Shown: positions 29,077 to 38,636 of the stretch, in pieces
How positions within the stretch are numbered: the stretch's first letter is position 1
Layout of the letters: every line of letters begins with the position of its first letter
Origin: Prauserella rugosa
GTDB lineage: Bacteria; Actinomycetota; Actinomycetes; Mycobacteriales; Pseudonocardiaceae
Assembly: GCF_000719975.1 (NCBI RefSeq)
Contig: NZ_JOIJ01000006.1
Location: 186,001 to 250,000, forward strand
DNA length: 64,000 nt
Direction: 5' to 3'
Translations under genes and position numbers: made by a program
Notes under the pieces: generated by a model
Database searches by the model: none
What the model was told of the DNA's origin: nothing
The model's input: only the letters and a program-made list of their open reading frames with translations

Positions 29077-31913
29077 CGGACGTGTACAGGGTTGCCGAGG
29101 GCGGACGGATCGACCGGGACCGCCCGGTCCGATTCCGGTTCGACGGGCACGACTACGTGGGTTACGCCGGTGACACGCTGGCCTCGGCCCTGCTGGCCAA
29201 CGGCGTGCACCAGGTCGGCACCAGTATCCGCTACGGGCGGCCACGCGGTATCGCCACCGCAGGCCCGGAGGAGCCGAACGCGTTGGTGCAGATCGAGCAG
29301 CCGTTCCCGGAGCCGATGCTCACCGCGACGACGGTCGAGCTGCGGGACGGGCTGGTCGCCTGCGGGCTGCCCGGCCAGGGACGGCTGGCCACCGAGCCGG
29401 ATCCGGCCCGCTACGACGCGATGAACGCCCACTGCGACGTCCTGGTCGTCGGCGCAGGCCCTGCGGGTCTGGCCGCGGCCTTGAGTGCGGCGCGCAGCAA
29501 CGCCCGGGTGATCGTCGCCGACGCCGGCACCGAGTTCGGCGGGAGCCTGCTGGGCAGCAACGAGGAGCTCGACCAGGCACCAGCGCAGCGATGGGTCGAC
29601 CGCGTCACCACCGAGCTCCGCAGCGCTCCGGACGTCACGGTCCTGCCCCGCACCACGGTCGTCGGCTGCTACGACGACAACTATCTGGTGGCCGTCGAGC
29701 ATCGCGGCGAGGACGCGTTCACGCGGCAACGCACCTGGCACATCCGCGCCCGCGAGGTCGTGCTGGCGACCGGATCCCACGAGCGTCCGCTGGTCTTCCC
29801 CGGCAACGACCGGCCGGGCATCATGCTCGCCGCATCCGCACGGACCTACCTGCACCGCTACGGCGTGCTGCCCGGCCGCCGCGCCGTCGTGTTCACCACC
29901 AACGACAGTGCCTACGCCGCGGCCGTCGACCTGCACGACGCCGGGGTGGAGATCGCCGCGGTGGTCGACGTGCGGCCGGTGGTTACCACGGTGTGGGCTG
30001 CGCGGTGCGTGGAGCGAGGCATCCGGATCCTGACCGGCTCCGCGGTCACCGGCACCTCGGGCACGGATCGGATCAGCGCCGCACAGATCTCCACCCTTCC
30101 CTCCGCCGGATCGAATCCGGAGTTTCTGTCTGACGTGGACTGTGACCTGCTCCTCGTCTCCGGCGGCTGGAACCCCGCGGTGCACCTGCACAGCCGGGCG
30201 CGCGGAAGCCTGCGCTACTCCGAGGAGATCGGCGCCCTCGTCCCCGACCGTGCGGCGCGGGGGACCCGCTCGGTGGGCGCGGCCGCGGGGGTGTTCACCA
30301 CCGCCGGATGCCTCCGCGACGGTGCCGAGGCCGGATGTGGCGCGGCGCGCGACGCGGGATTCGAGACCGACGTTGCCGACGTGCCCGGCGCCCCCACCGG
30401 CCCCGTCACGGCGCCGCAGCCCACCTGGCTGTTGCCGGGTCTGCACGAGACCTCCGCGGACGAGCAGTTCGTGGACCTCGCGCGGGATGCGACCGTCGCC
30501 GACGTCCGCAAGGCCATCGGCGCCGGCATGTCGTCGGTCGAGCACATCAAGCGGTTCACCACCATCGGCACCGCGCACGACCAGGGCAAGACCTCGGGGT
30601 TGCTGTCCTCGGGCGTGATCGCCGAGCTCCTCGGCGTCGACGTCGCCGAGGTCGGGGTCACCACGTTCCGCCCGCCCTACGTCCCGGTGGCCTTCGCCGC
30701 ACTCGCCGGGCGCGACCGCGGCGACCTCTACGACCCCGTACGCGTCACCGCCATACACGACTGGCACGTCGAGCAGGGTTGCCCGTTCGAGAACGTCGGG
30801 CAGTGGAAACGGCCCTGGTACTACCCGCGCGCGGGCGAGGACATGGAGTCCGCCGTCCTGCGCGAATGCCACGCGGTGCGCACCGGCGTCGGGATGCAGG
30901 ACGTCTCCACGCTCGGCAAGATCGACGTGCAGGGTCCGGACGCAGCCGAGTTCCTCGATCTCGTCTACACCAACAAGATGAGCACGCTCAAGGTCGGCCG
31001 CATCCGGTACGGCGTGATGTGTCACGCCGACGGGATGGTGTTCGACGACGGCACCGTCATGCGCACCGACGAGCATCGCTACCTCATCTCCACCACGTCC
31101 GGCGGCGCGGCCGGGGTGCTCGACTGGCTCGAGGACTGGTTGCAGACCGAGTGGCCCCACCTGCGGGTCCACCTGACGTCGGTGACCGAACAGTGGGCCA
31201 CCATCGCCCTGGCCGGTCCCCGCTCGCGCGCGGTCCTGGCGCGCGTGACCTCGGACATCGACCTCGACAACGACGCGTTCCCGTTCATGTCCTATCGGGA
31301 CGGTTCCGTTGCGGGCCGATCCGCCCGCGTGTGCCGGATCAGCTTCTCGGGCGAACTCGCCTTCGAGATCAACGTGCCCCGGCGCCACGGCCAGGAGGTC
31401 TGGGAGGCCCTGTACCGGGCCGGATCCGATCTGGACATCACGCCGTATGGCACGGAGACGATGCATGTGCTGCGTGCCGAGAAGGGCTTTCCCATCGTCG
31501 GGCAGGACACCGACGGCACGGTGACCCCGCACGACCTCGGCATGAGCTGGGCGGTGTCGAAGAAGAAGGACGACTTCCTCGGCATGCGCTCGTTCAGCAG
31601 GGAGGACACGGCCCGTCCGGACCGCAAACACCTCGTCGGGCTGTTGCCGCCTGCCGACTCGGCCGTCGTTCCGGAGGGAACCCAGCTGGTGGAGTCGATC
31701 GAGCTGCCCGAACCACCGGTACCGATGCTCGGGCACATCACCTCCAGCTACCGCAGCGCCGCGCTGGGCCGTCCCTTCGCGCTCGCACTGGTCAAGAGCG
31801 GCCGCGAACGCATCGGGCAGACGATCTACGGCCACGTCGGTGACCAGCTCGTGCCCGTCGAGGTCACCGAACCGGTCTTCTACGACAAGGAAGGAAACCG
31901 TCGCGATGGCTGA
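29073..31913 (+). CDS. soxA: Sarcosine oxidase alpha subunit
   Basis: A 946-residue subunit. Residues 10-80 form the ferredoxin-like but cysteine-free N-terminal domain (VGYAGDTLASALLANG). CDVLVVGAGPAGLAAALSAA near 122 binds NAD/FAD, VFTTNDSAYAAAVDLHDAGV is the second nucleotide fold, and the last 380 residues are a GcvT-like folate domain (CHAVRTGVGMQDVSTLGK). It transfers the methylene unit of sarcosine to THF. The start is GTG 29073, overlapping the soxD stop; longer in-frame extension upstream runs through soxD and is rejected. Confidence 0.96.
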   Translation: MTDVYRVAEGGRIDRDRPVRFRFDGHDYVGYAGDTLASALLANGVHQVGTSIRYGRPRGIATAGPEEPNALVQIEQPFPEPMLTATTVELRDGLVACGLPGQGRLATEPDPARYDAMNAHCDVLVVGAGPAGLAAALSAARSNARVIVADAGTEFGGSLLGSNEELDQAPAQRWVDRVTTELRSAPDVTVLPRTTVVGCYDDNYLVAVEHRGEDAFTRQRTWHIRAREVVLATGSHERPLVFPGNDRPGIMLAASARTYLHRYGVLPGRRAVVFTTNDSAYAAAVDLHDAGVEIAAVVDVRPVVTTVWAARCVERGIRILTGSAVTGTSGTDRISAAQISTLPSAGSNPEFLSDVDCDLLLVSGGWNPAVHLHSRARGSLRYSEEIGALVPDRAARGTRSVGAAAGVFTTAGCLRDGAEAGCGAARDAGFETDVADVPGAPTGPVTAPQPTWLLPGLHETSADEQFVDLARDATVADVRKAIGAGMSSVEHIKRFTTIGTAHDQGKTSGLLSSGVIAELLGVDVAEVGVTTFRPPYVPVAFAALAGRDRGDLYDPVRVTAIHDWHVEQGCPFENVGQWKRPWYYPRAGEDMESAVLRECHAVRTGVGMQDVSTLGKIDVQGPDAAEFLDLVYTNKMSTLKVGRIRYGVMCHADGMVFDDGTVMRTDEHRYLISTTSGGAAGVLDWLEDWLQTEWPHLRVHLTSVTEQWATIALAGPRSRAVLARVTSDIDLDNDAFPFMSYRDGSVAGRSARVCRISFSGELAFEINVPRRHGQEVWEALYRAGSDLDITPYGTETMHVLRAEKGFPIVGQDTDGTVTPHDLGMSWAVSKKKDDFLGMRSFSREDTARPDRKHLVGLLPPADSAVVPEGTQLVESIELPEPPVPMLGHITSSYRSAALGRPFALALVKSGRERIGQTIYGHVGDQLVPVEVTEPVFYDKEGNRRDG

Positions 31914-32493
31914 GCTCCACGGCGGGTCGCCCTTGGCCTCCCGCGCCGCAACCTTGGCCGAGTCCTCGGTCCCCGGGGTGCTGCATCTGTCCGAAGTGGC
32001 CTTCACCACCCAGGTCACGCTCCGCGTCGATCCGAAGAGTCCGGCCGCCGAACGCATCGGCACCGCGCTGGGCACGATGTTGCCCAACCAGCCGGGCCAG
32101 GTCGCCCGCACCGAGGACCTCCAGATTCTGTGGCTGGGCCCGGACGAGTGGCTGCTGGTCGGTCCCGAGGGCAGCGCGGACCGTATCCAGGCAGCCCTCG
32201 TCGAGGCCATCGACGCGGAGCACGGCTCGGTGGTCGACGTCTCCGACCACCGCACGATCGTCGAGGTGAGCGGGCCGGTGTCCCGGGAACTGCTGGCCAA
32301 GGGCTGCGGCCTCGACCTGCACCGGCGCAGCTTCACCGCAGGGCAGTGTGCGCAGACCCTGCTGGCACGTGCCGGCGTGGTGCTGGTGTGCCGCGACGCC
32401 GAACAGCCGAGCTTCTGGATCTTCGTCCGCGCGTCGTTCGCGCGCTACCTCGCCGACTGGCTGGCCGACGCGGCCGCCGAGTACCGGGCCTGA
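31906..32493 (+). CDS. soxG: Sarcosine oxidase gamma subunit
   Basis: A 195-residue protein of the SoxG family, a truncated GcvT-like fold. ILWLGPDEWLLVGP near residue 68 and VDVSDHRTIVEVSGP are the recognisable segments. It completes the SoxBDAG heterotetramer at the interface of alpha and beta. ATG at 31906 overlaps the end of soxA by eight bases, with AAGGAAA as ribosome site. No catalytic residues are expected in this subunit. Confidence 0.95.
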   Translation: MAELHGGSPLASRAATLAESSVPGVLHLSEVAFTTQVTLRVDPKSPAAERIGTALGTMLPNQPGQVARTEDLQILWLGPDEWLLVGPEGSADRIQAALVEAIDAEHGSVVDVSDHRTIVEVSGPVSRELLAKGCGLDLHRRSFTAGQCAQTLLARAGVVLVCRDAEQPSFWIFVRASFARYLADWLADAAAEYRA

Positions 32494-32532
32494 CACCCGG
32501 ACCGGCCAGGCCGACGACGAAGGGCGGCGTCA

Positions 32533-33615
32533 GTGAGCGAGGTGCGCGCGGTGGTGGCCACGGGGCAGGGCAAGCCCGTGGAGGTCACCACGATCGTCGT
32601 TCCGGATCCGGGTCCGGACGAGGTCGCGGTGGATGTCCGGGCCTGCGGGATCTGTCCTGCCGATCTGCGCTACCGCGACGACGGGGTCGACGGCGAGTTC
32701 CCGATGCTGCTCGGGCACGAAGTCGCCGGAACGGTCGCTGCCGTGGGTGTCGGCGTGCACCACGTCGAGCCCGGCGATCTCGTCGTGCTCGACTGGCGTG
32801 CGGTGTGCGGCACCTGCCGGGCGTGCCGGCGTGGCCGCCCACAGCGCTGCTGCGACACCCCCACCGCCGACCAGCCGATGACCCTGACCGACGGCACTCC
32901 CCTGTCGACGGCTTTGGGCATCGGCGGGTTCGCCGAAAGAACGCTGGTGCACGCCGCCCAGTGCACCAAGGCGGGCCCGGCGTGGCGCCCCGCGGTCGCC
33001 GGGCTGCTGGGCTGCGGTGTGCTGGCCGGTTTCGGTGCGGCGGTCTACACCGCTCCGACCGGGCCGGGCGACTCGGTCGCGATCCTCGGCTGCGGCGAGG
33101 TCGGTGTCGGAGCCGTCGCGGGGGCGGTGATGGCCGGGGCACGGCGGATCGTCGTCGTGGACACCGATCCCAGGAAGCTCGACCGGGCCTGCCGGTTCGG
33201 CGCCACCCACACCGTCAACGCCGCGAGGGCCGATACCGTCGAGGCGGTCCGCGCGCTCACCGGCGGCGACGGAGCCGACGTGGTGATCGACACCGTCGGC
33301 ACGCCCGAGTCGTACACGCACGCGTTCTACGCCCGCGACCTCGCCGGAACCGTCGTACTCGCCGGTGTTCCCGGCCCGGCGACGCGGCTGGAACTGCCGC
33401 TGCCGGACGTGCTCTCGCGCGGCGGTGCGCTCAAGGCCAGCCGGTTCGGCGACTGCCTGCCGGAGCGCGACCTTCCGATGATGGCGGAGCTGTACCTGCA
33501 GGGGCGGCTGCCGCTGGAGAAACTCGCGACCGAGAAGGTCCCGTTGGAGGAGGTCGAGGCGGCGTTCGACCGCATGCACCGCGGAGACGTGCTGCGTTCG
33601 GTCGTGACGTTCTGA
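32533..33615 (+). CDS. S-(hydroxymethyl)mycothiol dehydrogenase
   Basis: A 360-residue zinc alcohol dehydrogenase of the mycothiol-dependent formaldehyde dehydrogenase type. Catalytic zinc ligands Cys38 (ACGICPADL), His62 and Glu63 (LLGHEVAG), and the structural-zinc cysteines 92, 95, 98 and 106 ([16 protein letters not shown]) are present, as is [15 protein letters not shown] for NAD. The long family-specific stretches CTKAGPAW and [12 protein letters not shown] strengthen the call. It oxidises the mycothiol adduct of formaldehyde, the by-product of Rieske and P450 demethylations. It lies 39 bases after soxG. GTG start at 32533. The usual His of the CHTD segment is Pro here. Confidence 0.9.
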   Translation: MSEVRAVVATGQGKPVEVTTIVVPDPGPDEVAVDVRACGICPADLRYRDDGVDGEFPMLLGHEVAGTVAAVGVGVHHVEPGDLVVLDWRAVCGTCRACRRGRPQRCCDTPTADQPMTLTDGTPLSTALGIGGFAERTLVHAAQCTKAGPAWRPAVAGLLGCGVLAGFGAAVYTAPTGPGDSVAILGCGEVGVGAVAGAVMAGARRIVVVDTDPRKLDRACRFGATHTVNAARADTVEAVRALTGGDGADVVIDTVGTPESYTHAFYARDLAGTVVLAGVPGPATRLELPLPDVLSRGGALKASRFGDCLPERDLPMMAELYLQGRLPLEKLATEKVPLEEVEAAFDRMHRGDVLRSVVTF

Positions 33616-33722
33616 CCGCGATCCGAACGGACCATTTCAGCACCACCGCCGCGGGGTAACGCTCCGCCGACGGCGGACATGAGCTTTCTGCACACGTTCC
33701 ACCACCGAGGAGGAGCCCTTCG

Positions 33723-34577
33723 ATGTCGCCTCAGCCTTCCGCGCCCCACCGGGACGCCCTGGCCGGAGCTCTGCGCAACGCCTCCTACGAGGTGCTGCCC
33801 TTCCGCAGCACCGAGGACAAGGTGCTCGCCCACGTCCCACCGACCGTGCCCCTGACCGTCACCGCCACCGAGGCCAAGGGCCTCGAGGCGACCGTGGAAC
33901 TCGCCGTCCGGCTGGGCAAGAACGGCTACCAGGCCGCCCCGCACCTGCCCGCGCGACTCGTCCGCGACCGCGCGGAGCTCGACGACATCGCGGCGCGACT
34001 GCTCGAGTCCGGGATCGAGCGGATCTTCGTCATCGGCGGGGACGCCGCCGAGCCTGCCGGGGACTTCCCCGACGCGGAGAGCCTGCTGATCGCCCTCGCC
34101 GAAGCCGGGCATTCCTTCCGCAACGTGGGCATCGCGGGCTACCCGGAGGGACACGGCAGGCTGCCCGACACGGTGATCGACGACGCACTGCGAGCCAAGG
34201 CGGGCCGGGCGCACGAGATCATCACGCAGCTGTGTTTCGACCCCGCCACCACCATCGGCTGGGCTCGCAGACTGCACGCCGAAGGCCTGCGCACGCCGAT
34301 CCGGGTCGGCGTGCCGGGCTCGATCAACCGGCAGAAGCTCATCCGCGTCTCGGCGAGTCTCGGTCTCGGTCAGTCCGCCCGATTCCTGAGGAAACAGTCC
34401 GCGATGTTCTGGCGGTTCTTCCTGCCGCGCGGTTACCGGCCGGACACGCTGATCGCCGGCCTGGCCGAACAGATCGGCAGCTCCGACAACGCGCTCGCCG
34501 GAATCCACGTGTTCACCTTCAACGATCTCGCCAACACCGAGCGGTGGCGGCAGCGGTGGCTCGCCCGGCTGACGTAG
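33723..34577 (+). CDS. Methylenetetrahydrofolate reductase-like protein
   Basis: A 284-residue TIM-barrel protein of the MetF superfamily. The folate and FAD-facing segments are recognisable: LTVTATEAKGLEATVELA near residue 42, IFVIGGDAAEPAGDFPDAESLL near 105-125, ITQLCFDPATTIGW near 170 and RVGVPGSINRQKLIRVSA. It could reduce methylene-THF to methyl-THF, or run in an oxidative direction with methyl-THF from a demethylase; the sequence does not decide. ATG at 33723 has a GAGGAG site. It lies between the formaldehyde dehydrogenase and the BCCT transporter, so it belongs to the one-carbon part of the island. Confidence 0.87.
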   Translation: MSPQPSAPHRDALAGALRNASYEVLPFRSTEDKVLAHVPPTVPLTVTATEAKGLEATVELAVRLGKNGYQAAPHLPARLVRDRAELDDIAARLLESGIERIFVIGGDAAEPAGDFPDAESLLIALAEAGHSFRNVGIAGYPEGHGRLPDTVIDDALRAKAGRAHEIITQLCFDPATTIGWARRLHAEGLRTPIRVGVPGSINRQKLIRVSASLGLGQSARFLRKQSAMFWRFFLPRGYRPDTLIAGLAEQIGSSDNALAGIHVFTFNDLANTERWRQRWLARLT

Positions 34578-34665
34578 TCGCCCGATCGTTCACGCGTCAC
34601 CCGCAGGCCGGCATCACGTCCGTGGTCGCCGTGCGGGGTGAACGCCCGAAACAGGAGTGATTGTC

Positions 34666-36717
34666 ATGGCTTCGCACAACGAGGTAGGAGCCGCGTCCAC
34701 CGGCGCGCCGCAGCCGGCACCGAGAGCACGGCTGTCCAAGCCGGTTTTCGTGCCTGCGGTGATCGTCATCGTCGCCGCACTGAGCTTCGCGACGTGGTTC
34801 GGTGCACGCTACGGCGCCGAGGCCGGTGCGGCGTTCACCGCGCTGCGCGACGCCATCGGCACCAACGTCGGGTGGTGGTACATCGTCGTCGTCACCGCCA
34901 TGCTGGCGTTCTGCCTGTGGGCCGCGCTGTCCAAAGTGGGCAACATCCGCCTCGGCAGGGACGACGAGCGCCCAGAGTTCTCGTCGTACTCCTGGTTCGC
35001 GATGCTGTTCTCCGCCGGGATGGGCATCGGCCTGGTCTTCTCCGGGGTGTCCGAGCCACTGACCCACCTGTACAACCCGCCCGCGGTCGCCGACGTCGAG
35101 GCCGGTACCGAGCAGGCGGGTCGCGCCGCGATCGGCCAGGCGATGTTCCACTGGGGACTCCACGCGTGGGGCATCTACGCGATCGTGGGACTCGGTCTGG
35201 CCTACATGACGTTCCGTCGCGGCCGGCCACTGTCGATCCGGTGGCTGCTGGAACCGATCTTCGGCCGGAAGCTCATCGAGTCGTGGGTGGGTCACGTCAT
35301 CGACGTCGTGGCCATCGTCGGCACGGTCTTCGGCGTCGCCACCTCGCTCGGGATGGGAGTTCTGCAGGTCCAGGCGGGACTGTCCTACCAGGGCTGGTTC
35401 GAGCCGTCCGGCACCCTGCTGACGGTCCTGGTGCTCGGCATCACGGCGCTCGGCACCATCTCGGTCGTCACCGGACTCCACAAGGGACTCCGGTGGCTGT
35501 CGAACGCGAACATGACACTGGCTGCACTGCTGGCCGTCGTGGTGTTGCTGCTCGGCCCCACCGTGTTCCTGCTGCGGTCGCTGGTGCAGAACTTCGGCGA
35601 GTACCTGCAGACCGTTCCCCAGCTGGCGTTCGTCACGGGCGCCGGCGCCGGGGACACCTGGACCCTGGACTGGACGCTGTTCAACCAGGCCTGGTTCCTC
35701 AGCTGGGCGCCGTTCGTCGGCATGTTCATCGCGCGGATCTCCCGTGGCCGCACCATCAGGGAGTTCGTGCTCGGTGCGCTGCTGGCTCCGACCCTGGTGT
35801 CGCTCGTGTGGTTCACCGTCTTCGGCACCACCGCCGTGACGCGCCAGCTCACGGACGGTGGCCTCGTCGGCGAAGACGGCGCGGTCGATCAGAACACCGC
35901 GTTGTTCCTGCTGTTCGGCGAACTTCCCGTCTCGGAGGGCCTCGTCACCGTGCTGTCGGTCGTGGCGATCGTGGTGATCACGCTGTTCTTCGTCACCAGC
36001 GCCGACTCGTGTTCGCTGGTGGTGGACGTGCTCTCCCACAACGGACGGAGCGAGACGCCGTGGTTCACCCGCGTGTTCTGGGCCGTACTCGTCGGCACGG
36101 CCGGTGCCCTGCTGCTCATGGCGGGCGGCCGGGCGGCTCTGACGGTGCTGCAGGTCAGTTCCCTCGCCGGCGCCGCTCCACTGTCGATCGTCTACGTGCT
36201 GGCGATGGTCGCACTGTGGCGGATGTTCCGCCTCGAGGTCGCGACCATGCCGCGGTACGTGCGGATCCGTTCCCACGCCACGCCGTCGGCACTCGTCGCG
36301 GCGGCCAGGGAGAACACCGACACCGAGCGCGACATGGCGCGAAGCCTGCGCGACACGCTCCGTGCCCGCAACGGTGACGGCCGCGGCGGACTGAAGCGCG
36401 TGTCGGCCACCCTGGGTGGACTCGAAACCGGCCCGTCGGCCTCACCGGCCGGAACGGTCATCGCCGACGACACGATCCTCGCCGTCCACGAGGTGCCCGC
36501 ACACGCCACGACCGTCGATCCGAGGACCGGCGCGATCGGGCTCGGCGATGCGACCCACGACGACCCGACCGCGGGGGAAGTGTTCGACACGCCGGAGTTC
36601 ACCGATTCCGCCGTGGGGGCCGAACACCACTCCCAGGAACTGCTCGAACGTTGCACCGACGTCCAGGACAGGGAACGAGACGACGAACGGGCCGAGCAGC
36701 GGGCCAGGTCGCACTGA
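34666..36717 (+). CDS. BCCT-family betaine/carnitine/choline transporter
   Basis: A 683-residue transporter with about twelve membrane segments. MGIGLVFSGVSEPLTHL near residue 122, HWGLHAWGIYAIVGLGLAY near 160 and WTLDWTLFNQAWFLSWAPF near 330 are BCCT landmarks. A soluble C-terminal tail of roughly 150 residues, acidic at the end, resembles the regulatory tails of osmotically controlled members. It should import betaine or a related quaternary amine with Na+ or H+. ATG 34666 with AGGAG is preferred over an in-frame GTG at 34657. It closes the methylated-glycine island. Confidence 0.94.
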   Translation: MASHNEVGAASTGAPQPAPRARLSKPVFVPAVIVIVAALSFATWFGARYGAEAGAAFTALRDAIGTNVGWWYIVVVTAMLAFCLWAALSKVGNIRLGRDDERPEFSSYSWFAMLFSAGMGIGLVFSGVSEPLTHLYNPPAVADVEAGTEQAGRAAIGQAMFHWGLHAWGIYAIVGLGLAYMTFRRGRPLSIRWLLEPIFGRKLIESWVGHVIDVVAIVGTVFGVATSLGMGVLQVQAGLSYQGWFEPSGTLLTVLVLGITALGTISVVTGLHKGLRWLSNANMTLAALLAVVVLLLGPTVFLLRSLVQNFGEYLQTVPQLAFVTGAGAGDTWTLDWTLFNQAWFLSWAPFVGMFIARISRGRTIREFVLGALLAPTLVSLVWFTVFGTTAVTRQLTDGGLVGEDGAVDQNTALFLLFGELPVSEGLVTVLSVVAIVVITLFFVTSADSCSLVVDVLSHNGRSETPWFTRVFWAVLVGTAGALLLMAGGRAALTVLQVSSLAGAAPLSIVYVLAMVALWRMFRLEVATMPRYVRIRSHATPSALVAAARENTDTERDMARSLRDTLRARNGDGRGGLKRVSATLGGLETGPSASPAGTVIADDTILAVHEVPAHATTVDPRTGAIGLGDATHDDPTAGEVFDTPEFTDSAVGAEHHSQELLERCTDVQDRERDDERAEQRARSH

Positions 36718-36773
36718 GCGGCGACGAGCAGGCGGCGTCCACTGCGGACCACGCCGCGACCGGCGGGCCGTGC

Positions 36774-37355
36774 TCAGCCGGACAGTTCCTCGACCAACGC
36801 GAACCCGTCCTCGATCCACGCCAGCTCGCTGCGCGCACGGGCGATGAGGCCGTCGTAGGCGTAGACCTTGCAGCGGACCGCGAGCTCGGCCTCGTGCTCG
36901 TCCAGCTTCTCGATGCGCGCAGCCAACGTGGGGTGGCTGCGGTCGACGAGACTCGCGCGGGTGCGTTCCAGCATCTCCAGGTGCTGCTCCCAGTACACCT
37001 GTTGCTCCCGTAGCTGTTCGCGCACCGCGGCCGGGTCGGCGAAGTCGAAGTACGCGGCCTTCAGGTAGGCCGGATCGCGTTGCCGCTGCGGCACCAGCGG
37101 CGATTCCATCCATTCCCGGAAGCGGGCGAGGCCCTCGTCGGTGACGTGGTACTCCTTCTTGGTCCCCTTCTTGCCCCAGGGAATCTCGACCGAGGTGAGC
37201 AGTCCGTCGCGCTCCATCCGGTTGAGCTCGGGATAGATCTGCGAGTCCGGGGCGTGCCAGACGTGGGCGACCGACGTACTGAAGCTCTTCGAGATGTCGT
37301 AGCCGGTCATCGGACGGCCCGTCAGCAGCGCGATCAGCGCCCAGCGCAGAGACAC
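36774..37355 (-). CDS. PadR-family transcriptional regulator
   Basis: A 193-residue PadR. The N-terminal winged helix reads ALIALLTGRPMTGYDISK and DSQIYPELNRMERDGLLT, with a KKEYHVTDEGLARFREW wing; the C-terminal half is a helical dimerisation domain. PadR proteins repress genes for phenolic acid metabolism. It is divergent from vanA, and an imperfect palindrome lies between them, so it is the probable repressor of the vanAB-transporter genes, released by vanillate or a similar phenolic. Confidence 0.93.
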   Translation of the reverse strand: MSLRWALIALLTGRPMTGYDISKSFSTSVAHVWHAPDSQIYPELNRMERDGLLTSVEIPWGKKGTKKEYHVTDEGLARFREWMESPLVPQRQRDPAYLKAAYFDFADPAAVREQLREQQVYWEQHLEMLERTRASLVDRSHPTLAARIEKLDEHEAELAVRCKVYAYDGLIARARSELAWIEDGFALVEELSG

Positions 37356-37392
37356 GATCCCCTCCTCTCCCGATCGTTCACGCTATCCACCC

Positions 37393-37424
37393 TTGCCAAC
37401 TCACTATATCGATAGATAGTTTGT
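37393..37424 (+). promoter_or_regulatory. vanA promoter with imperfect palindrome
   Basis: TTGCCA (37393-37398), 16 bases, GATAGT (37415-37420) form a fair promoter. ACTAT and ATAGT arms (37403-37420) flank TATCGATA-like sequence, giving an AT-rich operator overlapping the -10 region. PadR-type repressors bind such sites. Confidence 0.5.
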
Positions 37425-37466
37425 GACGCGCCCAACCAAATACTTCTCTCCATAGGGAGTTGGCCG

Positions 37467-38636
37467 ATGACGCTCACCTCTCCTCAGCCGGCAGCAGCCA
37501 CAGTCCCTGCCGGACCCTCCGGGTCTTCCGGGCCCACGGCGCCCGTGACGGCGGCCGCCAAGATCTTCAACCACCCCCGCAACGCCTGGTACGTCGCGGC
37601 CTGGGACCACGAGGTCACCGGCAAACAGCCGTTGGCCCGCACGGTCGCCGGCGTGCCGCTCGCGCTGTGGCGGAACGCCGAAGGACGCGCCGTCGCGCTC
37701 GCCGACGCGTGCTGGCACCGGCTGGCGCCGCTGTCGCAGGGCAAGATCCTCGGCAACGAGTTGCAGTGCCCGTACCACGGGCTGCGCTACAACGCGACCG
37801 GCCGGTGCACCGCGATGCCCGCGCAGGAAACCATCAACCCGAGCGCGGTCGTGCCCTCGTACCCCGTCGTCGAGCGCTACCGATACGTCTGGGTGTGGGT
37901 GGGCGATCCCGACCTGGCCGATCCGACGACCGTGCCCGACATGCACCAGATGGACGACCCCTCGTGGGCGGGCGACGGCGAGACGATCCACGCCGACTGC
38001 AACTACCAGCTCGTCCTCGACAACCTGATGGACCTCACCCACGAGGAGTTCGTGCACTCCTCCAGCATCGGACAGGACGAGCTCTCCGAGGCCGAGTTCG
38101 ACGTCACGCACGAGGGCGACACCGTCACCGTCACACGCTGGATGCGCGACATCGACGCACCGCCGTTCTGGCTGAAGAACATGCGTGACAAGTTCCCCGG
38201 CTTCGAGGGCAAGGTCGACCGCTGGCAGATCATCACGTTCCAGGCACCGGGCACCATCTGCATCGACGTCGGCGTCGCCAAGGCGGGCACGGGTGCGCCC
38301 GAGGGCGACCGCAGCCAGGGTGTCAACGGGTTCGTCATGAACACGATCACCCCCGAGACCGATCGCACCTGCCACTACTTCTGGGCGTTCATGCGCAACT
38401 ACTGCCTCGACAGCCAGACCATCACCACCCAGCTGCGGCAGGCCGTGCACGGCGTCTTCGGCGAGGACGAGGACATGCTGCGCGCCCAGCAGCGGGCGAT
38501 CGACGCCAACCCCGGACACGAGTTCTACAGCCTCAACATCGACGCGGGCGGCATGTGGGTTCGCCGCATCCTCGAGCGGATGTTGGCGGCCGAGGGTCGC
38601 CCGTCGGCCGCTCCGGCGCCGGGAGCGGGTGTCTGA
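37467..38636 (+). CDS. vanA: Vanillate-type O-demethylase, oxygenase subunit
   Basis: A 389-residue Rieske monooxygenase. Cys82/His84 (CWHRLAPLSQG) and Cys101/His104 (CPYHGLRYNATGRC) bind the cluster; the HxxxxH pair in DNLMDLTHEEFVHSSS binds the catalytic iron. NHPRNAWYVAAWDHEV is a typical VanA start, but here a 34-residue Ala/Pro/Ser-rich leader precedes it. VanA removes the methoxyl methyl of vanillate, giving protocatechuate and formaldehyde; related aromatic demethylases are possible. ATG 37467 follows a TAGGGAG site, and the stop shares one base with vanB. Confidence 0.9.
   Translation: MTLTSPQPAAATVPAGPSGSSGPTAPVTAAAKIFNHPRNAWYVAAWDHEVTGKQPLARTVAGVPLALWRNAEGRAVALADACWHRLAPLSQGKILGNELQCPYHGLRYNATGRCTAMPAQETINPSAVVPSYPVVERYRYVWVWVGDPDLADPTTVPDMHQMDDPSWAGDGETIHADCNYQLVLDNLMDLTHEEFVHSSSIGQDELSEAEFDVTHEGDTVTVTRWMRDIDAPPFWLKNMRDKFPGFEGKVDRWQIITFQAPGTICIDVGVAKAGTGAPEGDRSQGVNGFVMNTITPETDRTCHYFWAFMRNYCLDSQTITTQLRQAVHGVFGEDEDMLRAQQRAIDANPGHEFYSLNIDAGGMWVRRILERMLAAEGRPSAAPAPGAGV

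Noticed and set aside
28938..32336. Very long open frame (1132 codons) on the minus strand opposite soxA
   Set aside because: It is a GC-bias shadow of soxA and soxG, with Arg/His/Gly/Gln-rich sequence, no family resemblance and no ribosome site.
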